From: Aquiflexum sp041749095
Lineage (GTDB): Bacteria; Bacteroidota; Bacteroidia; Cytophagales; Cyclobacteriaceae
NCBI RefSeq assembly: GCF_041749095.1
Contig: NZ_JBGTCA010000429.1
Coordinates: 1 to 64,000 of the forward strand
Length of the DNA stretch: 64,000 nt
Reading direction: 5' to 3'
A program made the translations under genes and the position numbers. The notes under the pieces were generated by a model. That model saw only the letters and a list, made by a program, of their open reading frames with translations. It was not told where the DNA came from and searched no databases. Positions 8,060 to 17,088 of the stretch are shown here, in pieces (the first letter of the stretch is position 1; the number at the start of each line of letters is the position of its first letter).

Positions 8060-11000
8060 TTATGGCTCCAGAATTTTCAGAATTTTGGCATAAAGATTAT
8101 CGGGATTGAATGGCTTGGGTATATAATCATCCATTCCTACTTTTTCCAGTTGTTCTTTGACTTCAATCAATGATGATGCCGTAAGGGCGATGATGGGAAT
8201 TTTTTTCTTTTTTGGATCAGGAAAAGACCTTACAAATTCAGCTACCTGAAAACCATCCTTATCCGGCATTTGCAAATCAAGTAAAATCAGATTAAAATCC
8301 TGTTTTTCAAAAGCACTGATGGCTTCATTTCCATCATTAGCAATCACTACTTTTCCTACTCCCCATTTATTGAGGAATTTTTTGATCATGATCTGATTGA
8401 CCAGATTATCTTCCGCAACCAAAATACTGGTATTCTGAAGGGTTTTATATCCATCTGCATGGCTCTTTGGCGATAAGATATCACTGGACTTTGGTTTTTC
8501 AAAATTGATGGTGAAAGTAAACCTTGTTCCACCTTCAGGCCTGTTGTATGCTTGGATTTTTGAACCAAAAAGCTCGACTAGTCTTTTGACTATAGCCAAT
8601 CCAAGTCCTGTACCTCCATATTTTCTTGTAGTAGCGGCACTTGCTTGAGTGAAAGCCTCAAAAACCAGATTGAGTTTTTCCTGAGGAATCCCTATGCCTG
8701 TATCTTCAAAATCAAATCTGATGGATATATAATCGTCATCTTCATTTTCATTGGTCAATCTGATTTTAACACTTCCCTGTTCTGTAAATTTGACCGCATT
8801 GGAAACAAGGTTATTGACAATCTGACCCAATCTTACAGGATCTCCGATCAGGTTTTTTGGCAAACTCGGATCGGACTCAAATAAAATTTCCAATGATTTT
8901 TCTCTTGCCTGATAAGAATAGGAATGCAGGATTCTGTTGAACACATTATTCAACTCAAAACTCACCTTTTCCAATTCAACCTTTCCAGAATCAATCTTAC
9001 TATAATCAAGAATATCATTGATCAATCCCAGAAGATTTTCAGCTGAAAATTGAAGCGTCCTTAAATTTTCCAATTGATCATGTCTAGGATTATCTTCTAT
9101 CAGGAGATGGGCCATTCCAATCACTGCATTCATTGGAGTCCTGATCTCATGACTCATGATGGATAAAAACTGGGATTTGATATTAGAAGCTTGCTCGGCT
9201 TTTTCTTTTGCCAGAAAAAGCTCTTTTTGCGCCTCCTTCAATTTCGTGATATCCCTTGCAATACCCGTATAGTAGATGAGATTCCCTTCTTCGTCAGATA
9301 CTAGTTTGCCGTTGGAACTAAATATCTTGTAGGATCCATCAAGGCTTCTGAGTTTGAATTCATGGTATTGTGTTTTTTGGAAGAAATCGGGTTCACTAAG
9401 ACTCTTTTCAGCGAAAGCGGCCAAATCATCCTCATGGAGAAATTCAGTCAGCTTCTTACCTATTACCTTATCCGAGGGGTACCCCAAAAACTGTTTTACA
9501 TTGGGAGATATATAAGTCATAGCCATGTCTGGAGCTAAAGAAAAGATGATTTCAGTGGATTCTTCGACCAATCTCCTGTATTTCTCCTCGTTCTTTTTCA
9601 AGTCTTCCTTGGCCTGATGTTCATCATTGATATCTCTCAATATCCCAAGCGCATATTCTACTTCACCTCCGTAAATAATTGGTCTGACGGTAATTTCATA
9701 TACCCGCTTCCTGAAAACGATGTGTTTTTGAACAATCTCATTTTTCAGTAAGGCCCTAGTGACAATCGGCTGAATTTCATTCAAATTTTTGGTATGAACT
9801 TCCGTAAGCGTTTTTCCTTCAAAATCCTCAGATGTCATTCCCCAATCTGCAAAGTTTGTCCCCTGTGCAACGATGTATCTTAGATCCCTATCAATTAAAA
9901 AAATACTTGTTCCAGGAATATTTGATGCCAAGACCCTATATCTTTCTTGACTTTTAAGTATCTCTTCCCTATCCTTTTTCCTTTCAGTAATATCCTGGAT
10001 TATCCCTTCATGTGTCAATATTTTACCTTCTGAATCATATACCTCTCTGGTTCTATCTTCCACCCATCTAACTGACCCATCTAATTTTTGAATTCGGTAT
10101 TCCCCGGAAAACGCCGGAATCCCATCTTCTGACTTTTTGGAGCTATGAAAGTTTAATAATCTTTTTACATCATCTGGATGAACCAGTTCCAGAATACTCG
10201 TTTTTGATTCTATCAGTTTGGTGGCGTTAAATCCAAACTGCCTGATGTTATCAGAAATATAAAGTATCCTAAAATTTTCATTTGGATCAACAGTAAAAAG
10301 AACAGCCGGACTATTTTCCACTATCATTTGGGCCTTTCTGGCCATTGCCTCCTGTCTGACCTGAAGGGTAAGATTTCTAATGACAAAAGAATATCCGATT
10401 TTATCCTGATCATCATTGAGGAAATATTGAACAGAAACCTCATGAAGTTCCACCTCTCCTGACCGTGACCTGAGTTCCATCTGTTCTCTAAAACTCTCTT
10501 CGGGGCCGAGTGATTTTAGGGATTCCTCAATTCGATTTCCACCTGGAATAAGAAATTCAAATAAGTCTGTGATTTTGCCCTCGAATTTATCATTTTCGTT
10601 TATTTCACATTCTTTAAGCCCTGCTTTATTAATATAAATAATGTTAAACGCATCGTCTGTTACATAAATCGGGTCGTTGACCTGTGCCAAAATTTGGGAC
10701 TGAAGTTTAAGGTAGTTTTCAGCATCTCTTTTATGTGTGATATCTGTGCAATATCCAAAGACTTCAACTTCATCGCTTTCTGTAGATTTCCTGACCTGAA
10801 TACTGTAGTTGATATACTTTTCTTTATTCTCATTGGCAATGATAGAAAATGTACCTGTAGAAGAGCTTAGTCCTTCGATGGCCTCTTGAAAGTTTTGCAA
10901 AAAATCAATCCTATCTTTTTTGGAAATCTTGGTGATAAACTGAGTAAAGGTAGCAGATTCAACTTCATCCTGTATTTCAAAAATCCGCTTTAAACCATTG

Positions 11001-12388
11001 GAAAAAAAGATTCTTTTTTTGGAATTACTGTATCTCCATGAACCTGATTTGGCTAAAATCTCTGTAGAGGCCAGTAACTTCTTATTTCTATCTAAACTTC
11101 TCTTTATTGCCCTATTAATAAAACTACCCGCATAAATATCACCTAGTTGCCTAAGAACATATTCATCTTTTTCATGCCATGCTCTTTTTTCCCTGACTGC
11201 ATCCAGTCCAAAAAAACCTATCAATCTGTTTTCTGAAAAAATAGGAATCAGCACAAAAGATTTTATCCCCTGTTGTTGATAGACTTCTCTTTCTTTGGCA
11301 AACTTCTCAGGCATAAGGTCCACATCAGGCACAACTAATATATCCCCTCTGGTCAAACTCTCGATGGTAAGGTCATCTTCCTTAAATGGAATGTTTTTTA
11401 AATGCAATATTTGGGATTCAATACCCTCTCCGGACCATTCATAAACATTCTCAATTTCATGAAGACCCTGATGCACAAGAAAAATATATGCTCGATCCGC
11501 TTTTTCAAACTCACCCAGCATTTTAAGAGATATCCTGAAAATATTATCAATTTCGTCAAAATCTGCGTTAACAAATTTTGCGGAAATTCTGTTGATCAGG
11601 TTTTCAAGTTCATATCTTTTTTGGAGAGATTTCTTAGCCCGGTAATATTCGGTATTGTCATGGGCACTGAATAGGATGCCTTCTACCAAAGGATCGTTCA
11701 AAAGATTTTTACAATGACTTTCAATCAGTATTCTTTCTTGATTAGGAAGATTGATCCAAAATCCTATTTTTATTTTTCTTTTTGATTTAAATACCTTTTC
11801 AAGATCTCCATTCTCAATTGTAATTATACCTTTTTTGATGAAATGATGGTAGGTTTTCCCAATTACCTCGCTGGGTCTGACCCCTAGCTTTTCGATAATA
11901 GCTGAACTTATAAATTTAAAATCTCCGTCTTTCCCAACAATTGCCAACATATCATGACTATGCTGAAGAATGCTGTCCACCAAATGTAAATCACGCAATC
12001 TTTTTATAGGCAGGTCCCTACTGATATTCTCTTTGAAAAGCGTTTCCAGAAATGGGACGAACCTAGTGATTTTTCCAATACAGATTAATTTCTCCTTCTC
12101 ATTGGGAAAGGCAATAAAGTTCCACTGATATTTTAATTTCCCTCCATTGACATGTTCCAGCTCAGAAAAAATTTCAGATTTGGGTAAAGACCCGTTTTTG
12201 AAATATGATTCTAACAATTTATGGGATTGTGTCTCCCTGATTACTTCTTTCCAATGTGTCGGTATCTTGATAAAATTGACCCCGAGGTACTGATTAATAA
12301 AGTCTATACCCTCCTTGGTAAGAACCAAAACAGGGTCTTTTAATTGATCAAAAAAAGAAACCAAATTAAAATTCTCTTCGCTACTCAT
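8060..12388 (-). CDS. Multi-PAS/GAF hybrid histidine kinase with receiver domain
   Basis: The 1442-residue protein has no membrane segment or signal peptide, so it should be cytosolic. In order I see PAS-like domains at about 10-110 and 145-255, a GAF domain at about 275-425, then about five more PAS/PAC units between 440 and 1055, a HisKA domain with phospho-acceptor His1080 (MSHEIRTPMN), an HATPase domain (N box NLVSNAVKF, G boxes DTGIGIP and YGGTGLGL), and a C-terminal receiver with Asp1371 (LLDLQMPDKDG). It would autophosphorylate and pass the phosphate to its own receiver. No dedicated output regulator lies beside it, so a separate Hpt or response regulator must be elsewhere. The number of sensor units is high even for this phylum. 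The exact ligands cannot be told from sequence. Confidence 0.92.
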   Translation of the reverse strand: MSSEENFNLVSFFDQLKDPVLVLTKEGIDFINQYLGVNFIKIPTHWKEVIRETQSHKLLESYFKNGSLPKSEIFSELEHVNGGKLKYQWNFIAFPNEKEKLICIGKITRFVPFLETLFKENISRDLPIKRLRDLHLVDSILQHSHDMLAIVGKDGDFKFISSAIIEKLGVRPSEVIGKTYHHFIKKGIITIENGDLEKVFKSKRKIKIGFWINLPNQERILIESHCKNLLNDPLVEGILFSAHDNTEYYRAKKSLQKRYELENLINRISAKFVNADFDEIDNIFRISLKMLGEFEKADRAYIFLVHQGLHEIENVYEWSGEGIESQILHLKNIPFKEDDLTIESLTRGDILVVPDVDLMPEKFAKEREVYQQQGIKSFVLIPIFSENRLIGFFGLDAVREKRAWHEKDEYVLRQLGDIYAGSFINRAIKRSLDRNKKLLASTEILAKSGSWRYSNSKKRIFFSNGLKRIFEIQDEVESATFTQFITKISKKDRIDFLQNFQEAIEGLSSSTGTFSIIANENKEKYINYSIQVRKSTESDEVEVFGYCTDITHKRDAENYLKLQSQILAQVNDPIYVTDDAFNIIYINKAGLKECEINENDKFEGKITDLFEFLIPGGNRIEESLKSLGPEESFREQMELRSRSGEVELHEVSVQYFLNDDQDKIGYSFVIRNLTLQVRQEAMARKAQMIVENSPAVLFTVDPNENFRILYISDNIRQFGFNATKLIESKTSILELVHPDDVKRLLNFHSSKKSEDGIPAFSGEYRIQKLDGSVRWVEDRTREVYDSEGKILTHEGIIQDITERKKDREEILKSQERYRVLASNIPGTSIFLIDRDLRYIVAQGTNFADWGMTSEDFEGKTLTEVHTKNLNEIQPIVTRALLKNEIVQKHIVFRKRVYEITVRPIIYGGEVEYALGILRDINDEHQAKEDLKKNEEKYRRLVEESTEIIFSLAPDMAMTYISPNVKQFLGYPSDKVIGKKLTEFLHEDDLAAFAEKSLSEPDFFQKTQYHEFKLRSLDGSYKIFSSNGKLVSDEEGNLIYYTGIARDITKLKEAQKELFLAKEKAEQASNIKSQFLSIMSHEIRTPMNAVIGMAHLLIEDNPRHDQLENLRTLQFSAENLLGLINDILDYSKIDSGKVELEKVSFELNNVFNRILHSYSYQAREKSLEILFESDPSLPKNLIGDPVRLGQIVNNLVSNAVKFTEQGSVKIRLTNENEDDDYISIRFDFEDTGIGIPQEKLNLVFEAFTQASAATTRKYGGTGLGLAIVKRLVELFGSKIQAYNRPEGGTRFTFTINFEKPKSSDILSPKSHADGYKTLQNTSILVAEDNLVNQIMIKKFLNKWGVGKVVIANDGNEAISAFEKQDFNLILLDLQMPDKDGFQVAEFVRSFPDPKKKKIPIIALTASSLIEVKEQLEKVGMDDYIPKPFNPDNLYAKILKILEP

Positions 12389-12510
12389 AACCGGTAGTTA
12401 AAAACTATGATGCAATTTATTCCTGCATCTTCTATCTTGGGCGATAATTTTAGACAATATACCATTAATCAAACCAAATTATAATCAAATTAATAACAAA
12501 ATCAATCAAC

Positions 12511-14185
12511 ATGATTAAATTTAAATTTTATCTGGTTTTTCTTTTATTGGCCACCCACACAGTCATCGGCCAATCTGATGGAGAAAAAATTAAACCTATT
12601 TCTTGGAAGGATATTCCACAGTGGCGATCGATCAATACAAGTAGTACAAAACTATCAGCAGATGGGAATTGGCTCGTATTCGCCATGTTACCTGTGGAAG
12701 GTGATGGTGAAATTTTTATCCAAAAAGCGGCAGAACCAGAATAAAAAAAAAATCATTCTTTATCGGATCAACTACTTCCCCAAGCATTTCATTTTCTGAA
12801 GACAGCAGATGGCTTGCCTTCAAAGAATATCCCAAAGATGCTGCAAAAAAAGCAAGTTCAAAAAATGGAGGTAAAGATTTGAAGGACAAACTCATCTTTC
12901 TTGACCTTAACAATGATTTTAAAAAAACTGAAATTGAAAATGCATCCAGTTTTGCTTTCAATGGTAAGACCTCAACACATCTTGCTGTTAATTTAGGTAA
13001 AGAGGGTTCTAATGGGGATGCAAAAGGGATTAACTTAAGCAAACCTGTTTTTATTCGAAAGTATGGGGAGAAATCCAAGAAAAGTGGGATTGTCAAAATT
13101 AATCCGGCAAAATCCGGTTTAGCTGCAGGACCGGAACCTTTAATTTGGGAAGATGTCAATATCAATAGACTTATGAAGGCAAAAAATGCCGAGGTATATT
13201 TGTTCAGCAAAGAGAAATTCAATGAGCCTACAGATTTTTTCCTCACCGATGGCGCACTTAATAATCCAGTAAAAATTACTGAAAATGCACCTGATGCTTC
13301 CAAATACATTTGGTCGTCTGGAGTCAGATTGGTTGATTATATATCAGATAAAGGGGATTCATTACAGGCAGCATTATTCCTTCCTTCTAATTATTTGGAG
13401 GGAAAAGAATATCCTACCATTATTTATTATTATGAAAAGCTATCCCAAACTTTGCATAATTACTCAAATCCCGGATTTAGTGGTACAGGATGGAATCCTA
13501 ATGTTTACACAAGCAATGGCTACGCAGTTTTGATTCCTGACATTGTGTATCAAATGGATGACCCTGGAATGTCCGCGGTGTGGTGTGTCATTCCTGCTGT
13601 AAAAGAAGCAATCAAAACAGGGATAATTGACCCTAAAAATATGGGGCTCCATGGACATTCATGGGGAGGTTATCAAACTTCCTTTCTGATTACCCAAACA
13701 GATATGTTCAAAGCCGCGGCCGCAGGTGCTCCATTGACCAATATGATCTCTATGTATGACCTGATTTATTGGAATTCAGGTGGTGGAAATATGTCCATAT
13801 TTGAAGCCTCCCAAGGTAGGTTTAGTGGTGCTCCGTGGGAAAACTGGGATTCATACCAAAGAAACTCTCCGGTGTATCATGTCAAAAATGTAAAAACCCC
13901 TTTACTATTGCTCCACAATAACAAAGACGGTGCTGTAGATTTTACCTAAGGGATAGAATATTACAATGCTTTGAGAAGATTGAAAAAACCTGTCATTATG
14001 GTTCAATATAAAGGAGAAAACTATGGACTTTCCAAGCTCGAAAACAGAAAAGACTACAGTGTCCGGATGATGGAGTTTTTTGATCATCAGTAAAAGGTGA
14101 AAATGCTCCTGATTGGATAGTGTCAGGAGTAGAAAAATTAAAACTTGATGAACACCTTGAAAACAGGGTTTTTGATTCAAATTAA
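12511..14185 (+). pseudogene. Degraded S9-family (prolyl oligopeptidase-like) secreted peptidase
   Basis: A signal peptide (MIKFKFYLVFLLLATHTVIG) and the normal N-terminus run to a TAA at 12742-12744, next to a ten-A tract. The reading then continues in another frame (from about 12753, SFFIGSTTSPSISFSED) to a TAA at 13947-13949, where homologs would be expected to have Gln (CAA to TAA). The same frame resumes (GIEYYNALRRLKKP) to 14091-14093. A further shift gives the C-terminal tail KGENAPDWIVSGVEKL, ending at 14185. The nucleophile motif GHSWGGY and the Asp region survive, but the expected catalytic His in GENHG is Tyr (codon 14022-14024). Total coding length is about 550 codons against roughly 930 in intact relatives by recall, so part of the beta-propeller is missing. 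Several independent lesions rule out a single sequencing error. Confidence 0.9.
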
Positions 14186-14261
14186 AATAATGATGATATA
14201 AAAAATCAACTATTCTTTAATTATATCAGTATAAAATTGAACAAATAAGCAATCAAAATTA

Positions 14262-14289
14262 AAAAATACCCTCTATTGGGTATTTTTTT
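14262..14289 (+). terminator. Rho-independent terminator after the S9 pseudogene
   Basis: The stem AATACCC/GGGTATT has a six-base loop and continues into an A tract on one side and a seven-T tract on the other, so it could work on either strand. It lies 77 bases after the last recognisable peptidase codon. Confidence 0.7.
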
Positions 14290-14306
14290 AAGTAATCTAA
14301 TTAAGT

Positions 14307-14314
14307 ACATTTGA
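14307..14314 (+). promoter_or_regulatory. Candidate -7 promoter element
   Basis: TACATTTG matches the Bacteroidota TAnnTTTG consensus exactly. A T-rich stretch sits at the expected -33 distance but not a clean TTTG. No coding region follows before the terminator at 14381-14409, so it would drive a short non-coding transcript. Confidence 0.45.
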
Positions 14315-14319
14315 ATACT

Positions 14320-14409
14320 TTGTAGAGTTTCTCTACATAAGTGTTTAAGTTCAAATAAGGGTTAGTCCCAACAATTAAAGGTCTCTGCTCCTTGCAGAGA
14401 CTTTTTTTT
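14320..14409 (+). ncRNA. Candidate small RNA of about 90 nt
   Basis: The stretch lies between an exact TAnnTTTG element and a strong intrinsic terminator. It starts with a small hairpin (GTAGAG, three-base loop, CTCTAC) and ends with the GTCTCTGC/GCAGAGAC terminator stem plus eight T residues. The middle 40 bases are largely unpaired by eye. No start codon with a meaningful reading frame is present. I do not recognise a known RNA family: it lacks the features of 6S, SRP RNA or tmRNA. The 5' end is estimated from the promoter position only. Confidence 0.45.
14381..14409 (+). terminator. Strong rho-independent terminator
   Basis: A perfect 8-bp stem GTCTCTGC/GCAGAGAC with a five-base loop is followed by eight T residues. 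It is the third terminator-like hairpin within 180 bases and has no protein gene of its own on this strand. Confidence 0.85.
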
Positions 14410-14412
14410 ATT

Positions 14413-14439
14413 AAAAAAGGCCTGCATTTCGGCAGGCCT
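14413..14439 (-). terminator. Rho-independent terminator of the small lipoprotein gene
   Basis: On the minus strand the 8-bp stem AGGCCTGC/GCAGGCCT is followed by six T residues, 18 bases after the stop codon of the small lipoprotein gene. Confidence 0.85.
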
Positions 14440-14456
14440 CTTATTTTTCTTACTTT

Positions 14457-14651
14457 TTAATTTGAGGGAGTTTCCTCTACCTCTATTGAAGTCGAATCAA
14501 CTTCGATTTCAATCACTTCTACTTCTTCTACTTCTGGAGCACTTTCCTCTACAGGAATTAATTCCGCTTCAGATTCTTCGGAAGTTTTGTTGCCGCAAGA
14601 TGCCAATAGGGCTGTAGCAGCAAACATCATCGCAAGGATGGTATTTTTCAT
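14457..14651 (-). CDS. Small acidic lipoprotein
   Basis: The 64-residue product has a clear lipoprotein signal (MKNTILAMMFAATALLASC, Cys19). The remaining 45 residues are strongly acidic and rich in Glu, Val and Ser, with repeated EVEEVEV-like stretches and only one lysine. Small lipoproteins of this sort are common in Bacteroidota and have no assigned function. The acidic tail might bind cations or simply act as a surface-exposed linker, but that is speculation. A proper terminator follows directly, which supports a real, separately transcribed gene. It sits inside a region where both neighbouring genes are decayed. Confidence 0.7.
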   Translation of the reverse strand: MKNTILAMMFAATALLASCGNKTSEESEAELIPVEESAPEVEEVEVIEIEVDSTSIEVEETPSN

Positions 14652-14814
14652 AAATGATGATTGTTTAAAGTCCTCACCGGACGGGTACTTATGTATAAAA
14701 TCTATGCCAGTTTTTAATTTTAAATGGTATTCCTGAATATTTATTTTTCAAATTTTGTTACTTCAAAGTCCCTTTGATTCAATCGGTTAATAAATTTTAA
14801 ATAACAGGATTGTA

Positions 14815-14985
14815 TTAAATCCATCCACCTCCCAAAGCTTGGTATAATTTTAAATTGGTTTGTAATTTTTTAATCTTTAGTTCAAATAGTTCTATCTTGG
14901 CAAATAAAGCCCTACTTTGAGCATTTAAAACCTCAAGATAATTGGTATAACGTACAGTAAACATGATATTGAAGTTACCCTTTTT
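14815..14985 (-). pseudogene. C-terminal remnant of a TolC-type outer-membrane efflux protein
   Basis: On the minus strand one frame reads RYTNYLEVLNAQSRALFAK, then IELFELKIKKL, and ends LYQALGGGW-Ile-stop at 14815-14817. The YLEVLNAQ repeat and the terminal ALGGGW are hallmarks of the last helix of RND-type outer-membrane efflux factors (TolC/NodT family). The frame continues upstream without clear similarity and meets a stop at about 15007, and no start codon or signal peptide is present. About 400 residues are therefore missing. No RND pump or membrane-fusion gene remains next to it. It occupies most of the otherwise empty 427-base gap before fmt. Confidence 0.75.
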
Positions 14986-15078
14986 CTTTTCAAAGGATTG
15001 ACTGATTTATTTTGTGATCTGACCATGTTCTTAATCAAAAGAGTTTGAAGAGAAGAAGACTGAGGCTAATTTTAACAA

Positions 15079-16002
15079 ATGAATAAAGACCTAAGAATTG
15101 TATATATGGGAACTCCGGATTTTGCAGTTCCTTCTTTGGAGGTATTGGTGACAGAAGGCTGGAATGTGGTTGCTGTGATTACTGCACCTGACAGACCCAA
15201 AGGAAGAGGACAAAAACTTATCCCCTCGTCTGTCAAGGAAGCAGCTCTCAGGTATCAAATTCCGGTGCTACAACCCACCAATCTTAAATCGGAAGACTTT
15301 TGGGAAGAACTCAAAGGATACAGTGCGGATATTCAAGTGGTAGTAGCTTTCAGGATGTTGCCCGAAGTAGTCTGGAATATGCCGCCTCTTGGAACTTTTA
15401 ATCTCCACGCCTCTCTATTACCCAATTATAGAGGTGCAGCACCTATCAATTGGGCCATAATCAATGGCGAAATCGAAACTGGAGCTACTACCTTTTTTCT
15501 CAAGCACGAAATAGACACAGGAAGTATTATTTTTCAAGAAAGGGAACCCATTTATCCTGAGGACAATGTGGGCACTCTTTATGAACGGTTGATGCAAAAG
15601 GGTGCAAGATTGGTTTTGAAGACTATTGAAGCTGTGGCTTCAGGAAATATCACTTCAAAACCACAAGAAGAATTTCCAAATCTCAGGCATGCCCCTAAAA
15701 TTTTCAAAGAAACTTGTGAAATCGACTGGAATAAGTCTGCTGAGGAAATACATAATCTTGTCAGAGGGCTTTCCCCTTATCCAACTGCCTGGACCATATT
15801 TCAGGGAAAAATTTGCAAAATCTATAAAACAGAAGTCTTAAATAAGGACCAATCAAACCTAGAGTCAGGAGAGTTCCTTTCTGATGGTAAGACAAATCTA
15901 ATTTTTCAAACAGGTAAAGGCAATCTTAAAATCCTTGAATTACAATTAGAAGGCAAAAAGCGAATGGGGATAGAAGAATTTTTAAGAGGCAATAAAGTTT
16001 GA
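15079..16002 (+). CDS. fmt: Methionyl-tRNA formyltransferase
   Basis: The 307-residue protein formylates the initiator Met-tRNA using 10-formyl-THF. The formyltransferase domain shows RIVYMGTPDFAVP at the start, ITAPDRPKGRG, and the catalytic block HASLLPNYRGAAPINWAI with the conserved Asn-His-Asp arrangement nearby (FNLHASLLP, HEIDTGSII). The C-terminal OB-like domain runs from about residue 205 to the end. Length is normal. It appears to be a single-gene unit, because the upstream region is the TolC remnant and the next gene is a toxin-antitoxin pair 81 bases on. Confidence 0.96.
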   Translation: MNKDLRIVYMGTPDFAVPSLEVLVTEGWNVVAVITAPDRPKGRGQKLIPSSVKEAALRYQIPVLQPTNLKSEDFWEELKGYSADIQVVVAFRMLPEVVWNMPPLGTFNLHASLLPNYRGAAPINWAIINGEIETGATTFFLKHEIDTGSIIFQEREPIYPEDNVGTLYERLMQKGARLVLKTIEAVASGNITSKPQEEFPNLRHAPKIFKETCEIDWNKSAEEIHNLVRGLSPYPTAWTIFQGKICKIYKTEVLNKDQSNLESGEFLSDGKTNLIFQTGKGNLKILELQLEGKKRMGIEEFLRGNKV

Positions 16003-16083
16003 ACTTTCCAAAGGGGAAATTGCTGATTAGGTAAAAAAAAAATGATTATGATATAAAATAAGTCATAAAAGAATTTTAAAATC

Positions 16084-16554
16084 ATGACAATTGTCGTAAA
16101 TTTATTGACAACTAATCAATCAGAGAAAATGGACAATCTATTGAGTGATTTTGAATCCCCTTACAATACCACAGCCCCAAGACTTACCCAGAAATTGATC
16201 ATCAAAAGCAGGGATGGTATTTCTTTTGGAGAGTTTGAGTATTTTTTGGACAGGAGCCCGATTCATCTTGAAGAATGGGCATATTTACTCCATTTATCAG
16301 ACCGGACGCTTCAACGATACAAAAAAGACAATAAGTCCTTCGAATCCATTCATTCAGAAAGAATTTTAGATTTATTTATGCTTTTTAAATTTGGCGAGGA
16401 TGTGTTTGGTGATAAAAGCACTTTTAAATCATGGCTTCATGACCAAAGTATCCCTTTAGGTAATGCCACTCCATTTTCACTATTGGACACTTCATTTGGA
16501 ATTGTGTTGGTTAAAGAAGAATTAGGCAGAATCCAACATGGCATTTTTGCATGA
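16084..16554 (+). CDS. Xre/MbcA/ParS-family antitoxin of a RES toxin
   Basis: The 156-residue protein has an N-terminal helix-turn-helix region (SPIHLEEWAYLLHLSDRTLQ) and the C-terminal toxin-binding domain formerly called DUF2384, with the typical ending FSLLDTSFGIVLVKEELGRI then QHGIFA. It neutralises the RES toxin encoded next and should repress the operon. The start is uncertain. The ATG at 16084 lies on a GACAATTGTC palindrome that looks like an operator, and an ATG at 16129 (MDNLLSDF) would give 141 residues and leave the palindrome in the leader. The four-base ATGA overlap with the toxin gene suggests coupled translation. Confidence 0.9.
   Translation: MTIVVNLLTTNQSEKMDNLLSDFESPYNTTAPRLTQKLIIKSRDGISFGEFEYFLDRSPIHLEEWAYLLHLSDRTLQRYKKDNKSFESIHSERILDLFMLFKFGEDVFGDKSTFKSWLHDQSIPLGNATPFSLLDTSFGIVLVKEELGRIQHGIFA
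16086..16111. promoter_or_regulatory. Candidate autorepression operator of the RES/Xre module
   Basis: The perfect palindrome GACAATTGTC (16086-16095) is followed 11 bases later by another GACAA half-site (16107-16111), giving alternating half-sites over 26 bases at the antitoxin start. Xre antitoxins commonly repress their own operons through such sites. The assignment is inference from position and symmetry. Confidence 0.4.
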
Positions 16555-17015
16555 TTGTTTTCAGGTTGTCTAGCAATAGATATGCTAATGACCTTAGCGG
16601 AAAAGGGGCAGAACTTTATGGGGGGAGATGGAATAGCATAGGGACTCCTATTATTTACACTGCCTCTTCAAGGGCCTTGGCCATGGCTGAAGTAGCTGTA
16701 CACCTGCATATACAAAAAATCCCTAAGGATATGATGATGGTAGAGTTATACCTTCCAGCGGATTCAATTACTTCCTTACCTTTTCAAGAATTGAAAAATA
16801 ATTGGGAAATGTTTCCCTACTCCATTCAAACCCAGCAATTTGGTGATGACTTTATCAAAGAAAATAGGTTTTTGGGACTTAAGGTGCCCTCTGCTGTTGT
16901 GAATGGGGATTTTAACTTTTTGATCAATCCAAGACATGTTGAAATACAAAAAATTAAAGTGGTCAATTTTTCACCTTTCAGATTTGATTCCAGAATTTTT
17001 TTAAAACAAGGATGA
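16551..17015 (+). CDS. RES-domain toxin (NAD+-degrading type)
   Basis: The 154-residue protein is a complete RES domain. It starts VFRLSSNRYANDLSGKGAEL and shows the R...GGRWN arrangement (GGRWNSIGTPIIYTA), the ALAMAEVAVHL helix and the C-terminal VPSAVVNGDFNFLINP segment with the conserved Ser and Asn. Characterised members of this family deplete NAD+, which stops growth when the antitoxin is lost. The gene begins inside the antitoxin's stop codon region (ATGA overlap), the normal order for this module. No frameshift or missing conserved residue is visible, so it should be functional. Confidence 0.93.
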   Translation: MIVFRLSSNRYANDLSGKGAELYGGRWNSIGTPIIYTASSRALAMAEVAVHLHIQKIPKDMMMVELYLPADSITSLPFQELKNNWEMFPYSIQTQQFGDDFIKENRFLGLKVPSAVVNGDFNFLINPRHVEIQKIKVVNFSPFRFDSRIFLKQG

Positions 17016-17088
17016 ATCTATCTTCTTTACAACAGGAAGTTCATCAATATTTTTTTTAAATTGTAACTTTAAACAAACCCATAACAAC

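Noticed and set aside
8386..8568. Short frames inside the large kinase gene and similar short frames elsewhere
   Set aside because: They lie within clear genes in other frames and show no signal peptide, domain or ribosome-binding context of their own.
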